Origin: Ignavibacteriales bacterium
GTDB lineage: Bacteria > Bacteroidota > Ignavibacteria > Ignavibacteriales > SURF-24
NCBI GenBank assembly: GCA_026390815.1
Contig: JAPLFH010000008.1
Coordinates: forward strand, 1-38,749
Direction: 5' to 3'
DNA: 38,749 nt
Below, piece by piece: positions 24,519 through 34,277 of this stretch. The translations under genes and the position numbers were made by a program. The notes beneath the pieces are model-generated. The model was given only the letters and a program-made list of their open reading frames with translations, had not been told where the DNA came from and searched no databases. How positions within the stretch are numbered: the stretch's first letter is position 1; each line of letters opens with the position of its first letter.

Positions 24519-25370
24519 ATGAAGATCATTAACACCATAAAAGAAATGCATTCCTTTTCTAAAAAAACGAAAAGAGAAGGGAAGACTTTAGCTCTGGTTC
24601 CAACAATGGGATTTCTGCACGAAGGACATTTATCCCTTGTAAGAAAGGCAAAGGAAATAGCGGATATAGTTGTTGTTTCTCTTTTCGTTAATCCAACACA
24701 GTTTGCTCCCAATGAGGATTTTACTAAATATCCTCGGGATGAGGAAAGAGATAAAAAGCTTTTAGAAGATTTAGATGTTGATGTACTTTTTATTCCATCT
24801 GAACAGGAAATTTATCCGAAAGAATTTCAAACCTACGTAGATGTTTGGGAAATTACTAAGAAGCAAGAAGGAGAATTCAGACCTGCACATTTTAAAGGTG
24901 TTACAACTGTGGTTTCAATTCTTTTTAATTGTGTTTATCCGGACTATGCTATCTTCGGACAAAAAGATGCACAACAAGTTGCTGTTGTCAAACAAATGGT
25001 AAGAGACTTAAAATTCGATATACAAATTGTTGTTTCTCCAATTGTTCGCGAATTTGATGGATTAGCGATGAGTTCCAGAAATGTATATTTATCTGTGGAA
25101 GAAAGAAAAGATGCTTTAGTTTTATATGAATCTCTTAAGTACGCTATAAGCAAGGTTAAAGAAGGTGAAAGGAATATTAGAGAAATAGTTAGTCAAATGA
25201 TTAAAAAAATAAATTCAGTTAAAACATCCAATCTGGAATACATAAGAATTGTTTTATCATCCAATTTTTCCGAATCTGAAATTCTGATTGAGGGTAATGA
25301 ATATTATGTTTTAATAGCTTGCAGGATTGGCGCAACAAGGTTGATAGATAATGTACTGGTGAATGTCTAA
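24519..25370 (+). CDS. panC: Pantothenate synthetase
   Basis: From the ATG at 24519 the protein has 283 residues, normal for PanC. Motifs are VPTMGFLHEGHLSLV (27-41, with the HIGH-like H-E-G-H), NPTQF (58-62), RPAHFKGV (121-128), FGQKD (146-150) and MSSRN (184-188). It condenses pantoate and beta-alanine using ATP. The open frame extends upstream to an ATG at 24432, but those 29 codons translate the repeat array into a Pro/Tyr-rich string unlike any PanC N-terminus, so 24519 is chosen. Only a weak GAG precedes it. panB and panD are not in the window. Confidence 0.93.
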   Translation: MKIINTIKEMHSFSKKTKREGKTLALVPTMGFLHEGHLSLVRKAKEIADIVVVSLFVNPTQFAPNEDFTKYPRDEERDKKLLEDLDVDVLFIPSEQEIYPKEFQTYVDVWEITKKQEGEFRPAHFKGVTTVVSILFNCVYPDYAIFGQKDAQQVAVVKQMVRDLKFDIQIVVSPIVREFDGLAMSSRNVYLSVEERKDALVLYESLKYAISKVKEGERNIREIVSQMIKKINSVKTSNLEYIRIVLSSNFSESEILIEGNEYYVLIACRIGATRLIDNVLVNV

Positions 25371-25373
25371 CCT

Positions 25374-25405
25374 TTTGTATTTAAGTCAATCCTTTGGTAA
25401 ATTTG
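25374..25405 (+). promoter_or_regulatory. Bacteroidota-type promoter for the exopolysaccharide operon
   Basis: TTTG at 25374-25377 and TAAATTTG at 25398-25405 (matching TAnnTTTG) are separated by 20 bases. This agrees with the -33/-7 elements recognised by the Bacteroidota primary sigma factor. The predicted transcription start is near 25412, giving a leader of about 37 bases before the SLBB gene. Confidence 0.5.
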
Positions 25406-25448
25406 CCAGCACTTTATTTAATGTATAAAATTTAAAAATATAATAAAT

Positions 25449-26831
25449 ATGAAAAAAAATATTTTAGTATTAGTTCTGCTTTTTATCCTTTCCAGCGGGA
25501 TATTTGGGCAAACCGACAAGTCCGAAACGTCATCAACATTAATGCTTTCTTCCAGTACAATCAGTATAACAATTGGTGGAGCATTTCTGGTAAACGGGAC
25601 ATTTCCTGCACTGCCAACTGAAAGAGTTGATCAATTTGTAACAAGAATTTTTATGGAAGCTAAGAAAGATGCTTTAAAAAATAAAGATGAATATCAAAAC
25701 ACTGCTGAAGTTATAAAAAAAATTGATAACTACGCACGCCGTAATATTAAATTAAAAAGAGTAACTGGCGAAGAATTTTCGTTAGATTTAGAAAAGTTCA
25801 GGATTACTGGAGACTTTGTAAATAATCCATACTTAAAAAGTGATGATGTTTTAATTTTTCCTGATATAGATAATTCAAGAAATTATATATCAGTTTTTGG
25901 GGCTGTAAACAACCCAGTTACTTTTCAATTTGTGGATGGGGATAAACTTTCTGACGCAATTGCATTTTCCCGGGGAATTAACCCGGCTTATGAAAATGTT
26001 AATACAATTCAAATAATCCGGTTAAGTTACGACGGAAATAAAGAACACACTTTTGTTTACAAATTGTCAGAAAATCCATCATTGCAGCGTGGCGATAGAA
26101 TATTTGTTCTTGCAGATGAAACACAAAAGAAAGATTTTAGAATTTATATTGCCGGTGAAGTAAACAGACCGGGTTTTATTCCAATCACAAAAAATAATAC
26201 CCAACTTATAGACGTAATAAAAAAAGCAGGTGGAATAAAAGAAACTGCTGATTTAAATAGAGCAGAATTAATCCGGGGTGCAAATGTGTTTAAGTCGATT
26301 CTCTTTACGCAGGAATTTGAAGCACTGCTAATGCAGAGAATGTCCAACATAACTTCTGAAGACTCACTTTCATTTAGTGTGGATAACAAATTGAGATTTT
26401 CCAGAGGAAACGGAACAATTGATTTTAATAAATTAAGTGATACATCATCAACAGAAAGCAAATTTATTCTTAGAGATGGAGATTATGTATTTATTCCAGA
26501 AAAAATAAATTTAGTTTATGTCTTCGGACAAGTAAACGTTCCTGGATATGTTCAGTATGTCCAAGGTGAGGATTATCAGTATTATATTAACAAGGCTGGT
26601 GGAATTGGTCAAACTGCCAAAGGGGATGTATATCTGATTAAAGGAAAAACAAGAAGTTGGATCCAGGTAAATGAGGATAATAAAAGTTCAGTTGAAGCCG
26701 GGGATTATCTATGGTTACCAAAAGAAAATCCAAGAACTTTTCAATGGTACCTTGATCGTGTGTTAACAGTATCCAGCGTAGTTGGTACTCTTGCAACAAT
26801 TTTATTGCTAATTACACAATTGACAAAATAA
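25449..26831 (+). CDS. Polysaccharide export protein with SLBB domains (Wza-like)
   Basis: The protein has 460 residues, with a signal peptide to about residue 20 (LSSGIFGQ). At least three SLBB-type beta-grasp units begin near 146 (YISVFGAVNNPVTF), 232 (IYIAGEVNRPGFI) and 355 (LVYVFGQVNVPGYV), each preceded by a DDV/GDR/GDY-I-F-V/I-P strand. A hydrophobic C-terminal helix at about 438-457 could span the outer membrane as in Wza. It would form the exit channel of the polysaccharide export machinery. The Wzz-like gene follows after 36 bases. Confidence 0.8.
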   Translation: MKKNILVLVLLFILSSGIFGQTDKSETSSTLMLSSSTISITIGGAFLVNGTFPALPTERVDQFVTRIFMEAKKDALKNKDEYQNTAEVIKKIDNYARRNIKLKRVTGEEFSLDLEKFRITGDFVNNPYLKSDDVLIFPDIDNSRNYISVFGAVNNPVTFQFVDGDKLSDAIAFSRGINPAYENVNTIQIIRLSYDGNKEHTFVYKLSENPSLQRGDRIFVLADETQKKDFRIYIAGEVNRPGFIPITKNNTQLIDVIKKAGGIKETADLNRAELIRGANVFKSILFTQEFEALLMQRMSNITSEDSLSFSVDNKLRFSRGNGTIDFNKLSDTSSTESKFILRDGDYVFIPEKINLVYVFGQVNVPGYVQYVQGEDYQYYINKAGGIGQTAKGDVYLIKGKTRSWIQVNEDNKSSVEAGDYLWLPKENPRTFQWYLDRVLTVSSVVGTLATILLLITQLTK

Positions 26832-26867
26832 TAAAATTTTCATCCGACAATTTAATTTAGGGCAATA

Positions 26868-28088
26868 ATGGAAAAAGAATTTGATAATAAAAAATCTGCT
26901 AAAATTTCGGACTATCTGTACATTCTTTTTAAATGGAAGAAATTTTTAATTATAAATATGTTCATAGTTATAATAGCTGCAACCATTTATGCATTTTTAA
27001 TTCAACAGGAATATAAAGCAACCGCAGTAGTAATGATTCCCCAAGAAAGCTCAATGGGATTAGGTGGTTTGACAGGATTATTATCAAATAAATCAACAGC
27101 AAACATTGGATCAAAACTACTTGGAGTTTCTAGAACTGATGAAGATGTGCTATTAGGAATTTTAAATAGCCGTACTTCATTAACAAATGCTATAAAAAAA
27201 TTTAATTTAATGAAATACTATGAGATAGATGACAAAAATATGGACAAAGCACTTAAAGCCTTTTCTGGTAATCTTTCGTTCGGTCCAAATGAATATAGTA
27301 TGATTGAAATTAGTGTTACTAATAAAAGTCCTGAGCTAAGTGCTGCAATTGCAAATTATTTTACAGATATCCTTGATAGTATTAATATTTTCATTAATAT
27401 AGAGCAAGCTAAAAATAACCGGAAATTTGTAGAACAAAGATATTTTAAAAATCTAATTGATATAAGAAATGCAGAAGATTCAATGTATCGTTTTCAAAAA
27501 AAGTATGGAATATTTGCTGTACCAGAGCAATTGGAAGTTGCTGTTAAAGCAGCTGGTGAAATTGAAGCCCAGCTTACTTCAAAGGAAATGGAACAGTATT
27601 TTATGAAACAATTGTATGGTGAAAAATCCCCGCAAAGTTTAGGGATGCAAACACAAATTGATATGCTAAAAACCAAAGTTTTGGAATTAAAGAATGGCGA
27701 TAAATTATCTTCAGTATCAAATGTTTTATTTCCCTTTAAAGGAATACCAAACATAACAATGCAATATCTTAGGCATTTTAGGGAAGTAGAAATACAAAGT
27801 AAAATTTTAGAAGTCATTCTTCCATTATATGAACAAGCTAAAGTTGAAGAACAGAAAAGTGTTCCTACCATTATTCGACTTGATAAAGCTGTTCCACCTC
27901 AATTGAAAGACTCACCGAAAAAGGGATTTATTATAATTTCAATTTCTTTTTTAGGATTATTCTTTTTTGCTTTAGTTGTATTTAAAGGAGAATCGTCAAT
28001 TACCCGGAAAGAGTTTAGGAATCCTCTTCAGGAAAAAGAAACAAAAATATATCTACGACTTGTAAAAATTTACAGGTTAAAGATTTAA
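26868..28088 (+). CDS. Wzz-like chain-length determinant / polysaccharide co-polymerase
   Basis: The protein has 406 residues, with transmembrane segments at about 28-45 and 353-372 flanking a mostly helical periplasmic region. The stretch before the second helix (DKAVPPQLKDSPKK) is the Pro-rich motif common to the Wzz family. No C-terminal tyrosine kinase (Walker) domain is present, so it resembles the Wzz/PCP-1 or kinase-less PCP-2 type. It would set polymer length with the Wzy protein encoded 8 bases downstream. The C-terminal tail after TM2 (about 34 residues) is longer than in most Wzz proteins. Confidence 0.78.
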   Translation: MEKEFDNKKSAKISDYLYILFKWKKFLIINMFIVIIAATIYAFLIQQEYKATAVVMIPQESSMGLGGLTGLLSNKSTANIGSKLLGVSRTDEDVLLGILNSRTSLTNAIKKFNLMKYYEIDDKNMDKALKAFSGNLSFGPNEYSMIEISVTNKSPELSAAIANYFTDILDSINIFINIEQAKNNRKFVEQRYFKNLIDIRNAEDSMYRFQKKYGIFAVPEQLEVAVKAAGEIEAQLTSKEMEQYFMKQLYGEKSPQSLGMQTQIDMLKTKVLELKNGDKLSSVSNVLFPFKGIPNITMQYLRHFREVEIQSKILEVILPLYEQAKVEEQKSVPTIIRLDKAVPPQLKDSPKKGFIIISISFLGLFFFALVVFKGESSITRKEFRNPLQEKETKIYLRLVKIYRLKI

Positions 28089-28096
28089 TCTATTAA

Positions 28097-29428
28097 ATGA
28101 CTATTATATTTCTTACAACAATTTCATTTCTTACTATATTAATTAGTAAAATTATTTTTCAAAAGTGGTTCAACCACATCGCACTTTATACAGGTGCCTG
28201 GTATTTAATGTTATTGTTATATGAATTGCGAATGATGAGATATATTGATTTGAGTGCGACGACTTGGATCGCAATAATTGGAGCTTTTTTATCATTTATT
28301 TTTGGCTCTGTTATGGTTGTTGCAGCGCGGAACGTCTTTATAAAGGATGATAATGTTTTTCAGGAGACTAAAGATTTAGGAATATTTGCAGATGATGGAA
28401 GAATAATAAGGATTGCTATTCTTATCTCTTCAATTATTGGTATTCTATCTGCTATCCAGCATTGGATGGTATTGATTAAGAAATTTGGAAGCATAGCATC
28501 TGCGATCATACAAGCAAATTTAGTGTATAGATTGAGAACATCGGGTGAGTTAGAAGGAGTGATTCCCTATGTATATATTATAGCTTATGTTGGTGTTTTT
28601 TTAAGTGGAATTTATATTGCTTATAAAAACAAAGTGACAATACTTTCTGCATTACCTTTTATTGCTGTTATAATGAAAGAAATTGGTAATGCTAGCAGAG
28701 CGGGAATGTTGATTTCAATTTTCCTTTTTGTTTCATCGTACTTTTTAACAAAACATTTAATTGTTGCTAATAAAAATGTTAAAATTAAAAAGAATAAAAC
28801 TAGATTAGTTATTTCTGTTGCAGTTTTGATAAGCTTATTTATATTGGCAGCAGGATTAGTAAGAACTTCTAGAGGTGCTATAGAAAATTACTCTGCTGCG
28901 TCAAGATCTCTTAGTCAGTATAAAGGTGGATTTTTTATAACACCGTCATTGTATTTATATTTCAGTAGTCATGTTGGAGTACTTAGTCAATATTTGGAAA
29001 AGGATTTCTACTATACTGCTATGTTTGGAGAAACTACTTTTCAGCCAATATATAATTTTCTGTCTAAATTCGAAATTGTAAAACATCCTTTGTTCTATGA
29101 AAAAGGTTACTTTATGCCGATGTGGAGTAATACAGCTACATATATTAGACCTCTACATGCAGATTTTGGTATAGTGGGGATTTATATAGTGCCCTTTATA
29201 TTAGGATTTTCAGCTTCATTTTATTGGTTTAAATTTTTTGAGAAAAGAAAAACCATTTACCTTGTAATTTTATCTTACCTCTATGTAGTTATAATGTTTT
29301 CATTCCTTACTATGATTACAAGATCTGCAACCTGGTTAGTTAGTTTTGTACTACTTCTTTTAGTTATACCATTTATGGAAAAACGGGCTATCGCTAGTTC
29401 CAAAATGAATCTTCAAAAGAATATCTAA
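28097..29428 (+). CDS. Wzy-like O-antigen/exopolysaccharide polymerase
   Basis: The protein has 443 residues and is strongly hydrophobic, with roughly ten or more predicted membrane helices. A larger polar loop lies at about 255-350 (ASRSLSQYKGGFF... PLHADFGIVGIYIVPFILG). This resembles the periplasmic loop and following motif of oligosaccharide repeat-unit polymerases. Wzy proteins have little conserved sequence, so the call leans on topology and on its place between the Wzz-like and Wzx-like genes. Confidence 0.7.
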   Translation: MTIIFLTTISFLTILISKIIFQKWFNHIALYTGAWYLMLLLYELRMMRYIDLSATTWIAIIGAFLSFIFGSVMVVAARNVFIKDDNVFQETKDLGIFADDGRIIRIAILISSIIGILSAIQHWMVLIKKFGSIASAIIQANLVYRLRTSGELEGVIPYVYIIAYVGVFLSGIYIAYKNKVTILSALPFIAVIMKEIGNASRAGMLISIFLFVSSYFLTKHLIVANKNVKIKKNKTRLVISVAVLISLFILAAGLVRTSRGAIENYSAASRSLSQYKGGFFITPSLYLYFSSHVGVLSQYLEKDFYYTAMFGETTFQPIYNFLSKFEIVKHPLFYEKGYFMPMWSNTATYIRPLHADFGIVGIYIVPFILGFSASFYWFKFFEKRKTIYLVILSYLYVVIMFSFLTMITRSATWLVSFVLLLLVIPFMEKRAIASSKMNLQKNI

Positions 29429-29474
29429 TTATCTACCTGTTGATTTAGTTAATGTTGATTATGGAAATGATTTA

Positions 29475-30899
29475 TTGAAAAAGTTTGTTAAAAATTGGTC
29501 GATACTTACCTTATCTAATTTTCTTTACCAGGGATTTCTATTCTTCTCATTTGTACGAATTGCCAGAGGACTAAAACCAGAACTTTATGGCAAATTTACA
29601 ATAATTATTACCGCGGTTGCTATTGCTCAGGTTTTTACTTCTCTTGGATTACAAAAAATTGTTATCCGTGAGATTGCGAGAGAAAATTCTATAATTTCAT
29701 ACATTGCAAAAATTTCAATTAAACCGATACTAATTGCAACTTGTATTAGCGCTGTCATTCTTTCCATCTACTTATTCCAATTTGAAAAAATCAATGATTT
29801 AATATTACTTTCACTCAGTTTAGTTTTACTTCTTGCCTTAACAATCTGGAACTATGCTGAACCTATTGCATTTGGAATTCAGCAGATGAATATTTCTGCA
29901 TATCTGAATGTAATCAGTTCTCTCGTATTTGTAATAGTGTTATTTATTATACCCACCAACTCTTATACTATAATTATTGTTACCATTGTTTATGTTTTAA
30001 TTTTTTTTCTGAGAGCACTTATTTATTTATTTGTTGAATGGAAGAAAAACTATTTTTCAGTAAAGAATCAATCAGTGGAAGTAATTGACTTGAAAACTTT
30101 GCTTAACCAAAGTCTTCCCTACTGGGGAACGAATCTATTAGCTATTCCAACACTTCAACTGCCAATTTTATTTCTCGGGCAATTCTCAGGACAACAGGAA
30201 GTTGGCTACTATGGAATTTGTACCAAACTATCTATGCCCCTTACCTTAATTGCTAATAATCTTTTAATTGCTGTCTATCCTGTCTTAGCAAAATATTATG
30301 TAGAGAACAAATCTACTTTCTTAGACAGAACAAAAAAAATATTCATTTTTCTTACTGTAACTGGTATAATTTTTACACTTGCTTTAGGTTTATTCAGTAA
30401 GGAGATTGTTGCGATATTTTTAGGAAAGCAATATGAATTGGCGCGCCCAGCTTTCTCTATTCAAGTTTGGGTAACATTAAATTTAATTCTTCATTCTTTC
30501 ATTGCCACTATTTTTCTCGCGACTGATAAAGAAAAAATTTTAGTGAAACTTTCAGTTTTTAATTCTGTTGTTATTGGGTTAGCAGGTTATATAGGTTCTT
30601 ATTATGGAGCAGTTGGACTTTCAATTGGTGCCTGGTTTGGATTATTAGTTGGATTTAGTTTCCATTGGTATTTTGTAATTAAAAAAGTCGGATTAAAATT
30701 AAAATTATCTCTTAGTGCTTTATTAATGATTTATTTTATTGGGTTCAGCTTGGTTTCATTCTTTTTTGTTGATGAAATTATTTTGATAAGAATTATTTTA
30801 TTTGTTATTCTATCTTCGATGTCTTTTCTTTCATTAAAGAGCTATTTTAATAGTGACCTGAAAAATTTATTACTTACTTTAAGGTATTATGGCAGATAG
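29475..30899 (+). CDS. Wzx-like oligosaccharide flippase
   Basis: The protein has 474 residues with about 12-14 predicted membrane helices. The N-terminal pattern FVKNWSILTLSNFLYQGFLF and ARGLKPELYGKFTI is typical of the polysaccharide_synt/Wzx branch of the MOP exporter superfamily. It would flip lipid-linked repeat units across the inner membrane. The start is TTG at 29475, since no in-frame ATG lies nearby. A five-codon ATG...TGA ORF (29461-29478) overlaps the TTG. The methyltransferase gene overlaps the 3' end by 11 bases. Confidence 0.78.
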   Translation: MKKFVKNWSILTLSNFLYQGFLFFSFVRIARGLKPELYGKFTIIITAVAIAQVFTSLGLQKIVIREIARENSIISYIAKISIKPILIATCISAVILSIYLFQFEKINDLILLSLSLVLLLALTIWNYAEPIAFGIQQMNISAYLNVISSLVFVIVLFIIPTNSYTIIIVTIVYVLIFFLRALIYLFVEWKKNYFSVKNQSVEVIDLKTLLNQSLPYWGTNLLAIPTLQLPILFLGQFSGQQEVGYYGICTKLSMPLTLIANNLLIAVYPVLAKYYVENKSTFLDRTKKIFIFLTVTGIIFTLALGLFSKEIVAIFLGKQYELARPAFSIQVWVTLNLILHSFIATIFLATDKEKILVKLSVFNSVVIGLAGYIGSYYGAVGLSIGAWFGLLVGFSFHWYFVIKKVGLKLKLSLSALLMIYFIGFSLVSFFFVDEIILIRIILFVILSSMSFLSLKSYFNSDLKNLLLTLRYYGR

Positions 30900-31518
30900 A
30901 TATTATAATTATTCGCGCAGTGAAATGTTGGAGTTTATTCCCAAGGAATGCAAACGAATTTTGGAAATAGGATGCGGAGCCGGCAATTTTGGCAGACAGT
31001 TAATTGAACAACGACAAGCAGAAGTTTGGGGAGTTGAGCCGATTACTGAAGCGGCTAATGCAGCAGCAAAAGTTCTAAACAAAGTTTTGAATAATTTTTA
31101 TGAAGAGGATATAAATCTTCCTGAACATTATTTCGATTGTATTGTTTTTAACGATGTACTTGAACATATGGTTAATCCTTGGAATGTTCTAAAATTTTCT
31201 AAAAAATTTCTTCGTCAGGATTCTCCCTCTTTCATCGTTACTTCAATTCCAAATTTTAGATACATACGCAATATGTACGAAATTGTTATTCAAAAAGATT
31301 TTGAATACAAAGGTGAATTAACTCTGGACCGCACCCACCTTCGTTTTTTTACCTACAAAAGTATTCTACGTTTATTTGATGAAGCAGGAATGAAAATAAT
31401 AAAGATACAGGGTATAAGTCCTTCTATACATCCCATTTTCAGGATTGTTAATTGCATACTTTTTAATAAACTTAAAGATATGAAGTTCCTGCAATATGCG
31501 GTTATAGCAAAGTTTTAA
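30889..31518 (+). CDS. Class I SAM-dependent methyltransferase
   Basis: The protein has 209 residues. Motif I is ILEIGCGAGNFG (24-35), the acidic residue after strand 2 is E50, and FDCIVFNDVLEHM (82-94) is the usual fourth-strand region. HLRFFTYKSILRLFDEAGM is typical of Methyltransf_23/11 proteins in glycan clusters. The likely target is a sugar or lipid intermediate of the locus, but this is inferred only from context. AAGG precedes the ATG, inside the flippase coding sequence. Confidence 0.82.
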   Translation: MADRYYNYSRSEMLEFIPKECKRILEIGCGAGNFGRQLIEQRQAEVWGVEPITEAANAAAKVLNKVLNNFYEEDINLPEHYFDCIVFNDVLEHMVNPWNVLKFSKKFLRQDSPSFIVTSIPNFRYIRNMYEIVIQKDFEYKGELTLDRTHLRFFTYKSILRLFDEAGMKIIKIQGISPSIHPIFRIVNCILFNKLKDMKFLQYAVIAKF

Positions 31519-31552
31519 ACAATAATAATTTTAGAATTTATTTGGGGTAAAA

Positions 31553-34252
31553 ATGAAAAATATTCTTTTTTCGACCATTTGCTTAGTTCTCTTTTATCAT
31601 TCTTCTTTTACTCAGCAAAATTTTTGGGAACAAACTAATGGACCTAGTGGTGCCGCGATTTATGCATTAGCGGTAAATCAACAAGGACATATATTCGCTT
31701 CAGAATCTCATGGGGGTATATTCCGTTCCACTGATAGCGGGCAAAATTGGATAAAAATAAAACAGTTAGAACCAGAGACATACGCAAGAATGATATGTAT
31801 CAATCAGCAAGGTTATGTTTTTATAGTTCTTGTAACTAATTGGGCATGGCAAGGTCCAGGTATATATCGTTCAACCGATAATGGTTCAAGCTGGTCAAAT
31901 ATAAATAATGGAATAAATAACGGATTAGCAAATTTTGGTTGTATGATTGTTATAGATAAAAGCGGGAATATTTATGCTGGAACTACTGGAAATGGATTAT
32001 TTCGTTCTTCTGACAATGGAGATAATTGGCTAAATATTGGAAAGCCATCCAGTACTATCAATAATATCGCATTAAACTCAAAAGGAGATATTTTTATTAT
32101 AGCAGATTGGGGTGGATTCTATCGTTCTACAGATGGCGGTAAAAATTGGACTCAAGTTTCAAGTGCAACAATAGGTGTTAGTCTGTGTTTTTGTATAGAT
32201 AATAACGATGACATTTATTTTAGTGGTGCCAAGATGAATATATATCGTTCTAAAGATAATGGTGATAATTGGGAAGAAGTTTTTCATTATTCTTCTGATT
32301 CTGAAATTAATCAGTTATATGTAAGTCCAAATGGAAGTATTTTTGGTTTTGATGGAAATGGTTTAATGTTTCGTTCAATATATAATGGCAATAGCTGGAC
32401 CAATATAGTCTATTATATAATTAAGGTTATGATTTCGTCAATTTGTTTTGATTCAAAGAATAATACATTTATTGGAACCAGAATAGGAATTTTTCGATCT
32501 TCTAATGGAGGAGATGATTGGAATTTGCAAAATAATGGTTTAGTTTTTTCAGATGTAACTGCACTATCCATTTCTAAAAATGGTAATATCATTGCCGGTG
32601 CTAGTGGATTTGGCGTATTTCGTTCACCCGATAATGGTAATTCCTGGATTTCAATTAATAAAGACCTGCCTAATGGAGTTTCTTATATATACTGCACTAA
32701 AAATGGGAATATTTTTTGTTTAGCTCGTGAATCTGGGATATATCGTTCTACAAATAATGGTGAAAATTGGATTCAAATAAATAAAGGGCTAAAGGAATTA
32801 TATGTTACAAGTTTTTGTGAAGGTAAAGAGGGATTAGTTTTTGTTGGAAGTGATCTCGGCGGAGTATACCGGTCTACAGATAATGGAAATAGCTGGATAC
32901 AAATCAATAATGGATTGACTAACATAACTGTGAAGGCACTTTCAGGCAATCAAAGTGGAAATATTTTTGCAGGTACATTGGGGGGTGGAATGTATCGATC
33001 ATCTGATAATGGTAATACTTGGGTTCAGATTAATACTGGTATTGATAATCCTTATGTAGAAAAAATTGCTATTAATCAAAAAGGGATTATCTTTATCGGT
33101 ACATACATTCATACAAAGTATATAGATGTAAGAAAAATGTATCGTTCTTCGGATAATGGAGACAGTTGGAAAACATTAAATACTGGATCAGAGTATAATA
33201 GGGTTGAGGCTTTAGCAATATCTCCAAAAGATAATATTTATGCATATTTCTTGTCTATTAATAGTAGTGTCTTTTATTCATTTGATAATGGGGATAACTG
33301 GTATCCATTCAATAATGGTTTACCGAAATATGGAATTACTTCTTTAGTTTCAAATTCTGAAGGCTGTATCTTTGCCGGAACTAATGGTTATGGTGTATTT
33401 AGAACTATTGATACTTCAAGTATAGACACAACTGAATTCCCCCTGAAAGTTGGGAATAAATGGTTTTATAAATATTCTGAAAGTAAAGAACCTTATATTT
33501 TATTTGCTACTTTAGGTAGAATTAGAGAAGCTACTGAGATTAATAACGATGGGGATTTGGTTATGAAGGTTTTAACTTTTTATGACGATAGTACCACAAT
33601 TGGGAAAGAAATTTGGAGATATATTAATGGTAAATTAATATTAAATCCTGATTCACCTAATAAAGAAATTCTCTACAATTCTGCATTCTTAAAAGATACA
33701 ATTATTATTCCTTACTCTGGAAATCGAACTGAATATAGAGTTTTTAATGAAGCTATATTTGGGAAAATGCGAAAGTGTCAAGAATTTTATTTTAATGGAA
33801 ATGATGGACATAGTGAACCAAGTTGGAAAAGTATTAAAGCAGCTGTTGGTATTGGTATGTATTTCTTTAATTCAAAAATAAAATATGATCCGATATTATT
33901 TGAAGAAACATTAATAGGTGCAAATATAAATGGTGTATTTTATGGCGATTCACTTAGCATTCCAAAAGATTCAATCATAATAATTCCACTAGATTTTCAT
34001 TTGTGCCAAAATTATCCTAATCCTTTCAATCCAACAACTAAAATAAAATATTCAATTCCTCAAAATTATTTTATTACAATCAAAGTTTATGATTTAATTG
34101 GCAACCTTATTAAGACTTTGGTTAACCAGGAAAAACCTGCTGGAAATTATGAAGTTGAATTTAATGGAGCAGATTTATCAAGCGGAGTTTATTTTTACAC
34201 AATACAAGCCGGCAGTTTTAGAGATACAAAGAAATTAATTTTAATGAAATAG
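31553..34252 (+). CDS. BNR-type beta-propeller protein with T9SS sorting domain
   Basis: The protein has 899 residues and a signal peptide to about residue 21. About 14 blades carry the repeat G-I/V-Y/F-R-S-T/S-D-N-G-x-x-W (for example GIYRSTDNGSSW, GVYRSTDNGNSW, GMYRSSDNGNTW) over residues about 60-625. An unassigned domain of about 180 residues begins FPLKVGNKWFYKYSES. Residues 815-899 form a T9SS type A sorting domain (QNYPNPFNP, SSGVYFYTI, KKLILMK). It is a presumed surface-exposed or released protein with no visible catalytic site. TTGGGG precedes the ATG. It lies 34 bases after the methyltransferase gene. Confidence 0.82.
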   Translation: MKNILFSTICLVLFYHSSFTQQNFWEQTNGPSGAAIYALAVNQQGHIFASESHGGIFRSTDSGQNWIKIKQLEPETYARMICINQQGYVFIVLVTNWAWQGPGIYRSTDNGSSWSNINNGINNGLANFGCMIVIDKSGNIYAGTTGNGLFRSSDNGDNWLNIGKPSSTINNIALNSKGDIFIIADWGGFYRSTDGGKNWTQVSSATIGVSLCFCIDNNDDIYFSGAKMNIYRSKDNGDNWEEVFHYSSDSEINQLYVSPNGSIFGFDGNGLMFRSIYNGNSWTNIVYYIIKVMISSICFDSKNNTFIGTRIGIFRSSNGGDDWNLQNNGLVFSDVTALSISKNGNIIAGASGFGVFRSPDNGNSWISINKDLPNGVSYIYCTKNGNIFCLARESGIYRSTNNGENWIQINKGLKELYVTSFCEGKEGLVFVGSDLGGVYRSTDNGNSWIQINNGLTNITVKALSGNQSGNIFAGTLGGGMYRSSDNGNTWVQINTGIDNPYVEKIAINQKGIIFIGTYIHTKYIDVRKMYRSSDNGDSWKTLNTGSEYNRVEALAISPKDNIYAYFLSINSSVFYSFDNGDNWYPFNNGLPKYGITSLVSNSEGCIFAGTNGYGVFRTIDTSSIDTTEFPLKVGNKWFYKYSESKEPYILFATLGRIREATEINNDGDLVMKVLTFYDDSTTIGKEIWRYINGKLILNPDSPNKEILYNSAFLKDTIIIPYSGNRTEYRVFNEAIFGKMRKCQEFYFNGNDGHSEPSWKSIKAAVGIGMYFFNSKIKYDPILFEETLIGANINGVFYGDSLSIPKDSIIIIPLDFHLCQNYPNPFNPTTKIKYSIPQNYFITIKVYDLIGNLIKTLVNQEKPAGNYEVEFNGADLSSGVYFYTIQAGSFRDTKKLILMK

Positions 34253-34277
34253 AAGTAAATTAAAATTGGGGAAAACG

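Noticed and set aside
34266-34277. TTG start adding four residues to the VCBS/GH99-like protein
   Set aside because: The TTG overlaps the GGGG Shine-Dalgarno sequence that correctly serves the ATG at 34278, after which the signal peptide begins MKN.
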